Shown here: positions 32,421 through 40,906 of the stretch, piece by piece | Position numbering within the stretch: the first letter of the stretch is position 1 | How the letters are laid out: every line of letters begins with the position of its first letter | DNA from: Taklimakanibacter lacteus | GTDB lineage: Bacteria; Pseudomonadota; Alphaproteobacteria; Rhizobiales; Aestuariivirgaceae | Direction of reading: 5' to 3' | DNA length: 64,000 nt | Assembly (NCBI GenBank): GCA_003576695.1 | Contig: QOZQ01000004.1 | Coordinates: 124,001 to 188,000 of the forward strand | Position numbers and translations under genes: made by a program | The notes under the pieces: generated by a model | Told to the model about the DNA's origin: nothing | The model's database searches: none | What the model saw: the letters and a program-made list of their open reading frames with translations, nothing else

Positions 32421-33794
32421 ATGAGCGCCGTCACCGAGACCGCAAGGAAGGTCGAACACAGCTTCTACTGGAAGTTCAACCGTTTCCTCGAGCGCTATCT
32501 GCCGGCCGGACTCTATCAGCGCTCGCTCATCATCGTCATCGCTCCGATCGTGCTCCTGCAATGCATCATGGTCGGCATCATCCTCGACCGGCACTGGGAC
32601 AACGTCACCAAGGTGCTGGCCCGCTCGTTGTCGCGCGAGATCAATCTCATCATCGAGCTCTACGACAAGTCGGCCAAGACGCCGGACGACGTCGGCGAGA
32701 TCGAGCAGATGGCGAACAAGACCTTGCGGCTCAATCTCGATATCGAGCACAATGCCGAATTGCCGCCGCCGGTGCCGACGCCGTGGCTGTCGATGGTCGA
32801 CAGCCGCCTCAGTGCCTATCTCAACAACAGCGGCAAGCCGTTCTGGATCGACAGCACCGGCAAGGTCGGCTATGTCGATATCCGCATCGAGGTCGAGAAG
32901 GGCACGGTCTTCCGCATCCTGGCCGAGGATGAACGCGCTTTCGCCGCGAACACCAACTCGCTGCTGAGCTGGATGTTCATGTCGATGCTGATCCTGCTCT
33001 CCATCGCCATCGTCTTCATGCGCAAGCAGATCAAGCCGATCCTGGAGCTGGCGCATGCGGCGAGAAGCTTCGGTCTTGGCCGCGATGTGAGCGACTTCAA
33101 CCCGCGGGGTGCCACGGAAGTGCGCCAGGCGGCGCAGGCCTTCCTCAACATGAAGGAGCGCATTGAGCGCCATGTCGACCAGCGCACCGCGATGCTGGCC
33201 GGCGTCAGCCATGACCTGCGCACCATCCTCACCCGCTTCAAGCTCGAGCTCGCCTTCCTCGGCGACAATGACAAGGTGATGGCGCTCAAGGGCGATGTCG
33301 AGGAAATGCAGACGATGCTCGAGGCCTATATGAACTTCGCCCGTGGCGCCGGCGGTGAGAAGGCGGAGGCTTCCGATATCACCCGCATGGTCGAAGGGGC
33401 CGTGAAGACCGGGGCCAAGCCCAACTCCCGGGTTTCCGTCGATATGGCGCCCGATCTCGTCGCCAAGGTCAAGCCCAATGCCTTCCGCCGCCTTATCGTC
33501 AACCTGATCGCCAATGCGGCGCGCTTCGGCGAGGAGATCGCGATCAGGGTCAAGGCGAAGACCAATCGCCTGGTGATCGTGATCGACGACAATGGGCCCG
33601 GCATCCCCGCCAATATGCGCGAAGACGTGTTCCGGCCGTTCTTCCGGCTCGACGAGGCGCGCAATCAGGACGAGACGGGGACCGGGCTCGGCCTTTCGAT
33701 CGCCCGTGACATTGCGCGCGCCCATGGCGGCGACATCACGCTCGAGGAAAGTCCGCTCGGCGGCCTGCGCGCCGTGGTGAGGATTCCGGTGTGA
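32421..33794 (+). CDS. EnvZ-like sensor histidine kinase
   Basis: A 457-residue membrane kinase. Two transmembrane segments (about 33-54, RSLIIVIAPIVLLQCIMVGI; about 179-199, LLSWMFMSMLILLSIAIVF) enclose a periplasmic domain of about 125 residues. A HAMP segment follows, then the H-box with His264 in GVSHDLRTILTRFKLELAFL, the N-box NLIANAARFGE, and G-boxes DDNGPGIP and GTGLGLSIARDIARAHGGD. It is probably the partner of the response regulator just upstream. The periplasmic stimulus is unknown. Its stop is followed by a 150-base gap and a convergent transporter gene. Confidence 0.92.
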   Translation: MSAVTETARKVEHSFYWKFNRFLERYLPAGLYQRSLIIVIAPIVLLQCIMVGIILDRHWDNVTKVLARSLSREINLIIELYDKSAKTPDDVGEIEQMANKTLRLNLDIEHNAELPPPVPTPWLSMVDSRLSAYLNNSGKPFWIDSTGKVGYVDIRIEVEKGTVFRILAEDERAFAANTNSLLSWMFMSMLILLSIAIVFMRKQIKPILELAHAARSFGLGRDVSDFNPRGATEVRQAAQAFLNMKERIERHVDQRTAMLAGVSHDLRTILTRFKLELAFLGDNDKVMALKGDVEEMQTMLEAYMNFARGAGGEKAEASDITRMVEGAVKTGAKPNSRVSVDMAPDLVAKVKPNAFRRLIVNLIANAARFGEEIAIRVKAKTNRLVIVIDDNGPGIPANMREDVFRPFFRLDEARNQDETGTGLGLSIARDIARAHGGDITLEESPLGGLRAVVRIPV

Positions 33795-33951
33795 GCGTTA
33801 TACCGTTTTAATATCAAAACATCACACAGAGGAAAATCGCCGTCCCGACGGGAACTGCTTCTCCGTGCCGGGGCTTACTGCCCGACATGAAATTCGATCG
33901 CGAGAGTTTCGCTGGTTGCCTTGTTGCTCGGTGTTCGCAAGGCCGCCCCGG

Positions 33952-35729
33952 TCAGCCGGTAGGCCAGAACAACAATATCAGTGGCACGCCGGCGAAGAGC
34001 ACGATCAGGGACAGTGGCAGTCCCAGGCGCCAATAATCGCCGAAGCGATAGCCGCCCGGGCCCATCACCAGCGTATTGCATTGGTGCCCGATAGGGGTGA
34101 GGAAATCACAGCCCGCGCCGATGGCGACCGCCATCAGGAGCGGGTCGGGACTGATCTTGAGCGATGTCGCCAATGATGCGGCGATCGGTGCCAGGATCAG
34201 CACCGTTGCCGCATTGTTGAGAAAGGGCGTCACGCACATGGCGATGAGCAGCAGCAAGGCGACATAGCCCCATCGCGGCAGGAAGTCCGTGAGCAGGGAA
34301 ATTAGCTGCGCCATCGTGTCCGTCAGGCCGGTGGATTGAGCTGCGTCACTGACGGGAATGAGGGCGCCCAGCATCACGAGGATCGGCCAGTCGATCGCGT
34401 TATAGGCCTCGCGCAGGCTGATGCAGTCGGCGATGATGACGAGCGTTGCGGCGATGAAGAAACCGATGGCCACCGGCACGACGCCCAGCGCCACCAGCAG
34501 CATGGCCAGCGCCAATATGCCGATCGGCAAATAGGTATTGCGGCCACGCCCGAGGCTCAGCGGTCTTTCCGCCAAGGGAAGGCAGGCGAGCTCGCCCAGC
34601 GTTTCCGGCATGAAGCGCATGTTTCCCTGCAGCACGATGGCATCGCCGGCCTTGAGCCGCACCGAATTGAGCCGATGGGTGATGCGGCTGCCGCGGCGGC
34701 TGACCGCGAGCAGATTGAGGTCATAGCGGTCGAAGAGCTGGTTCTGCGAGACGGTGCGGCCGATGAGGGCGATTCATTGCCGATGACGGCCTCCATCACG
34801 CCGATCTCGTCGCTCGCCGTTTCCTTCGCCGGACGCTTGTCCTGGCGGACCAGCGTCAGCTTTCCAGCCGCAACGGCCCTTTCCAGCACCGCAGGCTCTC
34901 CATGCAGGATCAGCAGATCGTCGGCGCGGATCTTGGTGTTCCTCGGCGGGTTGGACCGGTTGAGCCCGCCGCGGATCAGGACCGCGACATCGAGCTCGTC
35001 TTCCGCCCGCTTCTCGATATCGCTGAGCGATTTGCCGACAAAGGGCGAGTCGGGAGGAACCGTCACCTCGGTCGCATAGGCATCGAGATTGAAGGCCGCC
35101 TCGATCGAGGCGGCCGCTCGCCGTCCGGTCGGCAGCAATCTGTAGCCGAAGGCCAGGAAGGCGATGCCGGCCAGCGTCAGGCCGATGCCGACAGGAGCGA
35201 AGTCGAACATCCGGAACGGCGTGCCCAGCATCTTCTCGCGCGCTTGCGAGACGATGATGTTGGGCGAGGTGCCGACCAGGGTGATGAGGCCGCCGAGGAG
35301 CGAGGCGAAGGACATCGGCATCAGCAGCAACGAGGGGGAGGTTCCGCTGCGGCGCGCCAGCTTGAAGGCGATCGGCAGGAACATCGCCAGCGTACCGATA
35401 TTCTTGACGAAAGCCGAGAGGGCCGCAACGCAGGCCGTCAGCGTCACGATCTGGCTGCGTGGCTTCGACAGATCGAAGCGGGCCCGGCTCATGGCGAGTT
35501 CGACCAGCCCCGAGCGCGAGACGGCAGCACTCAGGATCAGCGCGCTGGCGACGATGATGACGATGTCGCTGGAGAAGCCGGTGAAGGCCTTCTCCGCCGG
35601 GACGATGCCGATCACAAAGGCCGCGATCAGGGCGATGACCGCGACGAGATCATATCTGAGGCGCCCCCAGGCAAAAAGCGCCATCATCGCGACGATGGTC
35701 GCGAGCGCCAGTAGTTGCGGATGATCCAT
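33952..35729 (-). pseudogene. SLC13/DASS-type transporter with RCK_C domains, interrupted by a single-base frameshift
   Basis: Starting at ATG 35729, the first half has SLC13-type membrane segments with the motif FVKNIGTLAMFLPIAF and VGTSPNIIVSQ, followed by TrkA-C (RCK_C) domains (EVTVPPDSPFVGKSLSDIEKRA; ILHGEPAVLERAVAAG). At about 34767-34773 the frame breaks after AVIGNES; the continuation LIGRTVSQNQLFDRYDLNLL and the second membrane half (FLNNAATVLILAPIAASLA ... PIGHQCNTLVMGPGGYR) is in another frame. One added base gives an intact protein of about 592 residues. Family members carry sulfate or di-/tricarboxylates; the substrate here is unknown. The lesion may be a consensus error. Confidence 0.82.
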
Positions 35730-35883
35730 CGTCGATCCCCGGAATTCCTGCTTCCAGGTGAGGCTAGGGCAGGGATCGGAAGTTTACCAGTGGCGGGGCT
35801 TCAGGCTGAAGGTCCAAGCGCTTCCGGAGGAAATCTCCCTTGCCCCGAACGTCCGAGAGATCGGGCTGCGGGCCGCTCCCGGC

Positions 35884-36645
35884 TCACAGTGCGGTTGAGC
35901 CTCCGTCAACGAGCATCGGCGCGCCGGTCGTATATTTCGATTCATCGGAAGCGAGATAAACGGCGGCCCAGGCGATGTCATCGACAGTGCCGAGGCCAAG
36001 AGGATGCATGTCCCGAATCTGCCTGTCGACGGCAGAGGGGTCACTTTGCTGGGACAGGAAGTGGCGATACATCCCGGTATCGATGGTGCCCGGGCAGAGC
36101 GCGTTCACCCTGATCCGGTCCGCCGCATAGCGCGTTGCCATGGACCGGCCGAGATGCACGACCGCCGCCTTGGTCGCGCAATAGGCGTGATGCATGGGAA
36201 AGCCGATGAAGGCGCTTTCACTGGCCACATTGACGATCGATCCGCCGCCTTTGGCGCGCATCAGCGGGATCACCGACCGGCTCAGCAGATAGACGCTCTT
36301 CACATTCACGGCGAAGATGCGATCCCAGTCGTCTTCCGCCATCTCTTCGACCGATCCGTTGAGGACGATGCCGGCGTTGTTGACGAGCACGTCCGGCTCT
36401 CCAAGAGTTTCAGCGATATCCGCCACGATACCTTCGACCATCCGCCGGTCCGTCACATCGCAACGCCAGGACCGTATGTTCGGATGCGGCCGGTGATCCG
36501 GCGCCGCTGCCTGCGGCGCCGTCTCTGCGACATCGAGTGCTGCAACCCCGGCGCCCTCGCAGGCGAAGCGGTGGGCGATCGCCGCGCCGATGCCGCGCGC
36601 CGCGCCGGTGACGATGGCTATCTTGTCCTGCAATCGCCCGGGCAT
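35884..36645 (-). CDS. Short-chain dehydrogenase/reductase
   Basis: A 253-residue classical SDR: cofactor loop TGAARGIG, acidic LDVAE after strand 2 (favours NAD), NNAG, catalytic Ser in NVASESAFIG, YCATKAAV (Tyr and Lys), and CPGTIDTGM. The C-terminus PMLVDGGSTAL is typical of sugar or hydroxy-acid dehydrogenases. It lies four bases downstream of the ApnO-like gene and is coupled to it, so it probably oxidises the sugar, lactol or sugar acid imported by the ABC system at 38.6-43.5 kb. The exact substrate is not shown. Confidence 0.85.
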   Translation of the reverse strand: MPGRLQDKIAIVTGAARGIGAAIAHRFACEGAGVAALDVAETAPQAAAPDHRPHPNIRSWRCDVTDRRMVEGIVADIAETLGEPDVLVNNAGIVLNGSVEEMAEDDWDRIFAVNVKSVYLLSRSVIPLMRAKGGGSIVNVASESAFIGFPMHHAYCATKAAVVHLGRSMATRYAADRIRVNALCPGTIDTGMYRHFLSQQSDPSAVDRQIRDMHPLGLGTVDDIAWAAVYLASDESKYTTGAPMLVDGGSTAL

Positions 36646-36649
36646 GGAT

Positions 36650-37519
36650 CTACGCGCCCTTGCCGAAGACGATGAGCTCCGCCGCTTCCTTGACGAGCTT
36701 GGGCTTCAGGGCTTCACGCCACCCCGGATTGACGACTTTCTCCTTGGCGAAGCGCATCAGGCGCAGGGCCGCATCGGATGGAACCTTGGGGGAATAGCCG
36801 AACCACATGGCAATCTCGACATTGAGATGGCCGATCAGGAAATCGAAGGCCGCTTCGCGCGGTATGCCCTGCTTGGCGCATTCGTCCACCGCTTCGACCA
36901 TCGTGTCGACGAACGCCATTGCGAGCATTTCGGACAGGCCCGGCTCCAGGATCGCGAGCTGCTCGACGCTGACCCGGTATGTCCTGATGATCGGAGACCA
37001 CATCGCCTCGCAGATCCGGGCGCCCAGGGCGTAGTGCTCTTCCGGTCCCTGCATCAGCGCGCAGACGATCGACTGTGGCGCCACGCCGCCATGGTAGTCG
37101 ACACGCTCAGCCCCTTGTGTCGTCGTGCTGTAGAGCGGCGGGTGACAGGGATGCCCGACGAAATAGGTCAGATCCGGCCTGTCCTTCGGCATGTCTTCGG
37201 CATAGGGGGCGGCCGCGTCGAGGATCAGCAGCATCGTGCCTGATGCGAGTTTCGGCGAGATGTCGCGCGCGACCCGGCCGATGATGTTGTCGGGAAGCGC
37301 AAAGATGACAGCCTGCGCGCCGGCGATCCCGCGCTCGACATCGATCGCCGCTATGCCGGCCTCGACGAGCCGTTGGCGGCCCGCTTCGCCGATTTCCACC
37401 GCCCGCACGTCATAGCCGGCATCGATGAGCTTGCGGGTGATGCGAAAGCCCATCTTCCCGCCCGAGCCCAGGATCGCGATCGACGCCTTGCCTGCCGCCG
37501 GTTCAACTTTTGAAGCCAT
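36650..37519 (-). CDS. ApnO-like NAD-binding dehydrogenase (PGDH_C family, candidate D-apionate oxidoisomerase)
   Basis: A 289-residue protein: N-terminal Rossmann motif IAILGSGGKMGFRITRKL, then FVGHPCHPPLYST, IVCALMQGPEEHYALGARI, VEQLAILEPGLSEMLA and IPREAAFDFLIGHLNVEIAM. This matches the phosphogluconate-dehydrogenase-C-terminal-domain group to which D-apionate oxidoisomerase ApnO belongs (HPCHPP and the MQGPE block are what I recall). ApnO converts D-apionate to 3-oxo-isoapionate. The ribosome site GGGAGG precedes ATG 37519. A candidate FCD-regulator operator lies 88-105 bases upstream. The enzyme could act on another branched or C4 sugar acid. Confidence 0.78.
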   Translation of the reverse strand: MASKVEPAAGKASIAILGSGGKMGFRITRKLIDAGYDVRAVEIGEAGRQRLVEAGIAAIDVERGIAGAQAVIFALPDNIIGRVARDISPKLASGTMLLILDAAAPYAEDMPKDRPDLTYFVGHPCHPPLYSTTTQGAERVDYHGGVAPQSIVCALMQGPEEHYALGARICEAMWSPIIRTYRVSVEQLAILEPGLSEMLAMAFVDTMVEAVDECAKQGIPREAAFDFLIGHLNVEIAMWFGYSPKVPSDAALRLMRFAKEKVVNPGWREALKPKLVKEAAELIVFGKGA

Positions 37520-37606
37520 GTCATCAACCTCCCTTTGTGCTGTTTGATCGTTCGGGACGACCTTGCACGGGCGTCGCCCGCGCGACTCCCTTATATGATT
37601 TTATTT

Positions 37607-37624
37607 ATCATGTCATCATACCAG
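37607..37624 (-). promoter_or_regulatory. Operator candidate O1 for the FCD regulator (upstream of the ApnO-like operon)
   Basis: Read on the minus strand this is CTGGTATGATGACATGAT, identical at 17 of 18 positions to the site at 38506-38523. It lies upstream of the ApnO-like/SDR operon in the same relative orientation to transcription as the other site. Its core is a 13-base near-palindrome (ATGATG-A-CATGAT), as expected for a GntR/FadR-type dimer. Confidence 0.7.
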
Positions 37625-37680
37625 TTTTCGTGCGCTAACAAATTGAGAGAGGGAGCGGTTCCCCAAGGTGGCCGCGGCGG

Positions 37681-38433
37681 CTAGTTGCCTTCCCGCGAAG
37701 CGGTGTCGTGGGCCTGCGGTCCCTCTTTCAGGAGCTGCGAGTAAAGGCTGTTTGCCCGCAGGAGATGCTCTGCCATGGCAGCCGCTGCCCCATCGGCGTC
37801 TCCGGCCGCTATGGCGCGGTAGATCTTTTCATGCTCGGCGATGGTGATCCGATCGGCGCCGCGCACCGAAACCAGCTCGCGCTTGAAGCGCGACATCCAG
37901 TCGAGCATTCCCCGTGTCACGGCGGCAAACAGCTGGTTGCCGGAAATCTCGGCGATCAGGCAGTGGAACGCCATGTCGCAGGCGACGAATCGCTCGGTGT
38001 TGGCGCGCGCCGCGGCCAGATTGCGGTGCGCCTGGGCTAGGCGGTCAAGATCGGCGCCGGTTGCGCGGCGCGTCGCGATCCGGACCATGCCGGTTTCCAT
38101 CAACAGCCGCGCTTCCTTGAGGTCGTCGAGGGCGCGCGAGCCGGTGGCCAGCATCATCACCATGGCGCCCGACACCTGCTCGACGACGTCGTTCGGCGTC
38201 GGATTGACGACGCGCGCGCGTTCGCCATGGGAAATGCGCAAGAGGCCCATTTGCTCGAGCTTCTGCATCGCCTCGCGCACGACCGGCCGGCCGACATCGA
38301 GGCGCAGCATGAGCTCGCGCTCCGAGGGCATCTGGGATCCGGGCGGGAATTCGGCCGAGGTGATGGCCGAAACGAGCCGGTCAAGCACGTCGTTCGAGAG
38401 TTTCCGTCGTTTGATGGGTAGCATTGAAGGCAT
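37681..38433 (-). CDS. GntR-family regulator, FadR/FCD type
   Basis: A 250-residue regulator. The winged helix is ITSAEFPPGSQMPSERELMLRLDVGRPVVREAMQKLEQMGLLRISHGERARV; the C-terminal FCD domain has ARLLMETGMVRIATRRAT, CDMAFHCLIAEISGN (metal-ligand-like Asp/His) and ITIAEHEKIYRAIAAGD with a further His. FCD regulators sense organic or sugar acids. ATG 38433 (or 38424) is preferred; the frame runs on to 38601 but would include the operator region. The gene sits between two sites of nearly identical sequence, one ahead of the enzyme operon and one ahead of the transporter operon, which makes it the evident local regulator. Confidence 0.9.
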   Translation of the reverse strand: MPSMLPIKRRKLSNDVLDRLVSAITSAEFPPGSQMPSERELMLRLDVGRPVVREAMQKLEQMGLLRISHGERARVVNPTPNDVVEQVSGAMVMMLATGSRALDDLKEARLLMETGMVRIATRRATGADLDRLAQAHRNLAAARANTERFVACDMAFHCLIAEISGNQLFAAVTRGMLDWMSRFKRELVSVRGADRITIAEHEKIYRAIAAGDADGAAAAMAEHLLRANSLYSQLLKEGPQAHDTASREGN

Positions 38434-38497
38434 CGATCCTGACCTGGCTGAGGAAGGTGAGATAACCATAAAATAGTCACCGGGCGTATAAAAGCAA

Positions 38498-38523
38498 TTG
38501 ACAAACTGGTATGATGACATCAT
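38498..38523 (+). promoter_or_regulatory. Promoter -35 and operator O2 ahead of the transporter operon
   Basis: A consensus-like -35 TTGACA at 38498-38503 is followed at 38506-38523 by CTGGTATGATGACATCAT. This contains the perfect 13-base palindrome ATGATG-A-CATCAT (38511-38523). A repressor there would cover the spacer and -10 region. The same 18 bases, with one change, occur inverted at 37607-37624. It lies between the divergent FCD regulator gene and the binding-protein gene and could control both. Confidence 0.7.
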
Positions 38524-38603
38524 GAATCGTGCCGGAAGATCGGGGCCGAGCCCATCTTCCGCAGCCAACGCGGCATCAACCGCGAAACAGGGAGGAAACA
38601 AAA

Positions 38604-39611
38604 ATGTCCATGAACAGACGTGATTTCACAGTCGGAACGCTGATGGGGCTCGCCGCGATGTCGGGCCTGACCGTCGCCGTCCGTGCCGAGGGCGACAAGA
38701 CGATCGCCGTCCTGTTCGACGGTCTTTATTCGGAGTTCTGGGTCGCCGGCATCAAGATCATTCGAGCCGATCTCGAGAAACGCGGCTTCAAGATCATGGA
38801 AGCGATCTCGGACAAGGATGATAACAAGCAGTTCGAGCAGGTCAAAGCCGCCATCGCGCAGAAGGTCGAGGGCATCATCATCGTCCAGACCGACTCGAAT
38901 GCCGTCATTCCGGCGATCAAGGCAGCCAACGCGGCAAATGTTCCGATGGTGCATTTCAACCGGCCGCCGGCGCAATCGGAAGCCTTCTCGGTCGCCATTC
39001 AGGCCGACAATCAGAAGATCGCCAGGGATGCCGTGCTCTATTCCTGCGAGGTCGCGAAGGCGTCGGGCAAGAAACACCAGGCCGCCATCCTCATCGGCAA
39101 TCTCGGCGATCCCAACGCCATCCAGCGTCGTGACGGCTTCGACGAAGCCGTCGGGCAATACAAGGATGTGATCGACGTCGTGGCCCGCATTCCAACCGAA
39201 TGGGACGCCGACAAGGCCTTTGCGGGGCTCACCAACGCGTTGCAAGCCAACCCCGATATCTCCTTCCTCTTCACCTCCTCGGACTTCCTGATCCCGCAAA
39301 TCCAGCAGGCGCTGGAAGCGGCCGACAAATGGGCGCCGATCGGCGATGACAAGCATGTAATCTTCACCGGTTTCGACGGCTTTCCCGCCGCCTACGGGCT
39401 GATGAAGGACAAGTTCATGGATGCCTGCGGTGTGCAGAACCTCTTCTATGAGACGACCCTCGCCATCCAGGCCATCCTCGACCTGAAGGCCGGTCAGAAG
39501 GTCGAAAAGCTCCTGCTTGATCCGGGCTTCGCGATCACCCAGGCGAACATGGAAGAGAAGAAGGGTGAAATGTGGGGTTATGTTCTGTGGAAGGAAGCAA
39601 ATCCGGGCTGA
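38604..39611 (+). CDS. Sugar ABC transporter substrate-binding protein
   Basis: A 335-residue periplasmic binding protein (Peripla_BP_4). The N-terminus MSMNRRDFTVGTLMGLAAMSG carries a twin-arginine RRDF motif, so export by Tat is likely. The mature part has KTIAVLFDGLYSEFWVAGIKIIRADLEKRG, AAIAQKVEGIIIVQTDSNAVIPAI, GNLGDPNAIQRRDGFDEAV and FTGFDGFPAAYGLMKD, as in ribose/xylose-binding proteins. A strong ribosome site GGAGG precedes ATG 38604. It is the first gene of the plus-strand transporter operon and is followed by two large stem-loops before the permease. Confidence 0.9.
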   Translation: MSMNRRDFTVGTLMGLAAMSGLTVAVRAEGDKTIAVLFDGLYSEFWVAGIKIIRADLEKRGFKIMEAISDKDDNKQFEQVKAAIAQKVEGIIIVQTDSNAVIPAIKAANAANVPMVHFNRPPAQSEAFSVAIQADNQKIARDAVLYSCEVAKASGKKHQAAILIGNLGDPNAIQRRDGFDEAVGQYKDVIDVVARIPTEWDADKAFAGLTNALQANPDISFLFTSSDFLIPQIQQALEAADKWAPIGDDKHVIFTGFDGFPAAYGLMKDKFMDACGVQNLFYETTLAIQAILDLKAGQKVEKLLLDPGFAITQANMEEKKGEMWGYVLWKEANPG

Positions 39612-39629
39612 GGCTTTCGGCCTCCCGCA

Positions 39630-39660
39630 CAGACCATCCGGCCGCGGCCGCGATGGTCTG
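39630..39660. repeat. Stem-loop 1 between binding-protein and permease genes
   Basis: Arms CAGACCATC (39630-39638) and GATGGTCTG (39652-39660) enclose a further self-complementary CGGCCGCGGCCG, giving a long, very stable GC-rich hairpin. It starts 18 bases after the binding-protein stop. A T-run is absent, so it is more likely an mRNA-stabilising or partially terminating structure than a full terminator. Confidence 0.7.
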
Positions 39661-39670
39661 TCACTCCCGG

Positions 39671-39717
39671 AGCGGGATGCGAAAAAACGAGCCCCGGCTC
39701 TTCGCAAGAATCCCGCT
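39671..39717. repeat. Stem-loop 2 between binding-protein and permease genes
   Basis: Nested arms AGCGGGAT (39671-39678) / ATCCCGCT (39710-39717), GCGAA / TTCGC and GAGCC / GGCTC form a second long hairpin only ten bases after the first. Together they could protect the binding-protein transcript and limit read-through to the permease, giving the usual excess of binding protein. Confidence 0.65.
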
Positions 39718-39805
39718 CTCGATATCAGAATCGATCACGTCCGTGAGTTTGGATTGTCTCAATTCAGACTCATCGTGATCTGACCCATTCACGAGAGAAA
39801 AAGCC

Positions 39806-40903
39806 TTGGCGGCCACTGAACATACACCACCCCTGGCAATGCCGGCGGGCAGGGCAGGGATGGTCCCTGATGCCGGGCGCCAAGCCCGGCGCGGCGGCTT
39901 CGCGGGCCGGCTCGTGAGGTCGGAATATTTTGTCCTGCTGCTCTGCGCTCTCTATGCGCTCGCGGCCTATCCATTCGTTCCGGTTCTCTTTTCGGCCGAG
40001 GTGGCCGGCAACATGATCGCCGACATGTCGCCTTTGCTGATTGTCGCGGTGGGGCAGACCTTCGTACTGGTCATTGCGGGCATAGATCTGTCGATTACCG
40101 CCGTCATTGCCCTTTCCGCCGTGGTCGGCGCATCGATCATGACGCAGGCCGGCGGCTATTTGCCCGGCAATGGGGGCGTGCTTCCGGCGATCCTCGCCAT
40201 GCTGGGCGTCGGTGGCGCGGTCGGGTTGCTCAACGGCCTGTCGGTGACGCGGCTCAACATGCCGCCTTTCCTCGTGACCCTGGCGACGCGCATGTTCTTT
40301 GCGGGCCTCGCGATCTGGTACACGACCTTCCACACGACGTCTTCCTCGATCGCCGACCTTCCGCCGCTGTTCACGGGCCTCTATGATTTCGTCGTGCTGA
40401 CCCTTCCGATCGGCGAGTCGGTGCTCACGCTGCCTCTGTTGCCGGTCCTGATCGCGGTCATCGTCGTGATAGGGGCGCATGTGACACTGTCGCGCACCAT
40501 GCTGGGGCGCTGGATCTATGCGGTCGGCGCCAATCGGCGAACGGCGCGTGTTTCGGGCATTCCGGTCGAGAGCACGATCATCCTGGCCTTCACGATCTGC
40601 GGGGTCTGCGCCGCGCTGACCGGCATCCTGATGTCGTCCCGGCTGCAGACCGGCTCGCCGATCCTCGGGGAAAATGTCCTCCTCGACGTGATCGGCGCGG
40701 TGGTCATCGGCGGCACCAGCCTGTTCGGCGGCAAGGGCAAGATCGTCTGGACGCTCTCGGGCGTCCTGTTCCTCGTTCTTCTCGACACCACGCTGAAGCT
40801 GCTCGGCGCATCGCTTTTCCTCATCTTCATCATCAAGGGCGCGGTGATACTCGCCGCCGCGACTCTCGACACATTGCGAAATCGCATCTTCGTGGAGCAC
40901 TAG
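39806..40903 (+). CDS. Sugar ABC transporter permease 1 (RbsC type)
   Basis: A 365-residue integral membrane protein of the BPD_transp_2 family. It includes VVGASIMTQAGG preceded by IAGIDLSITAVIALSA (the conserved Asp-Leu-Ser motif), NGLSVTRLNMPPFLVTLATRMFFAGLAIWY, YAVGANRRTARVSGIPVE (loop contacting the ATPase) and GGTSLFGGKGKIVWTLSG. The N-terminal 45 residues are hydrophilic. The start is TTG 39806 or ATG 39839; neither has an ideal ribosome site. It pairs with permease 2 at 42434 as a heterodimer. Confidence 0.88.
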   Translation: MAATEHTPPLAMPAGRAGMVPDAGRQARRGGFAGRLVRSEYFVLLLCALYALAAYPFVPVLFSAEVAGNMIADMSPLLIVAVGQTFVLVIAGIDLSITAVIALSAVVGASIMTQAGGYLPGNGGVLPAILAMLGVGGAVGLLNGLSVTRLNMPPFLVTLATRMFFAGLAIWYTTFHTTSSSIADLPPLFTGLYDFVVLTLPIGESVLTLPLLPVLIAVIVVIGAHVTLSRTMLGRWIYAVGANRRTARVSGIPVESTIILAFTICGVCAALTGILMSSRLQTGSPILGENVLLDVIGAVVIGGTSLFGGKGKIVWTLSGVLFLVLLDTTLKLLGASLFLIFIIKGAVILAAATLDTLRNRIFVEH

Positions 40904-40906
40904 GCG

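Noticed and set aside
31881..33725. Minus-strand open frame of 614 codons antisense to the response regulator and kinase
   Set aside because: Its translation is low in recognisable motifs and rich in Asp/His/Arg, typical of antisense shadows; the plus-strand genes are certain.
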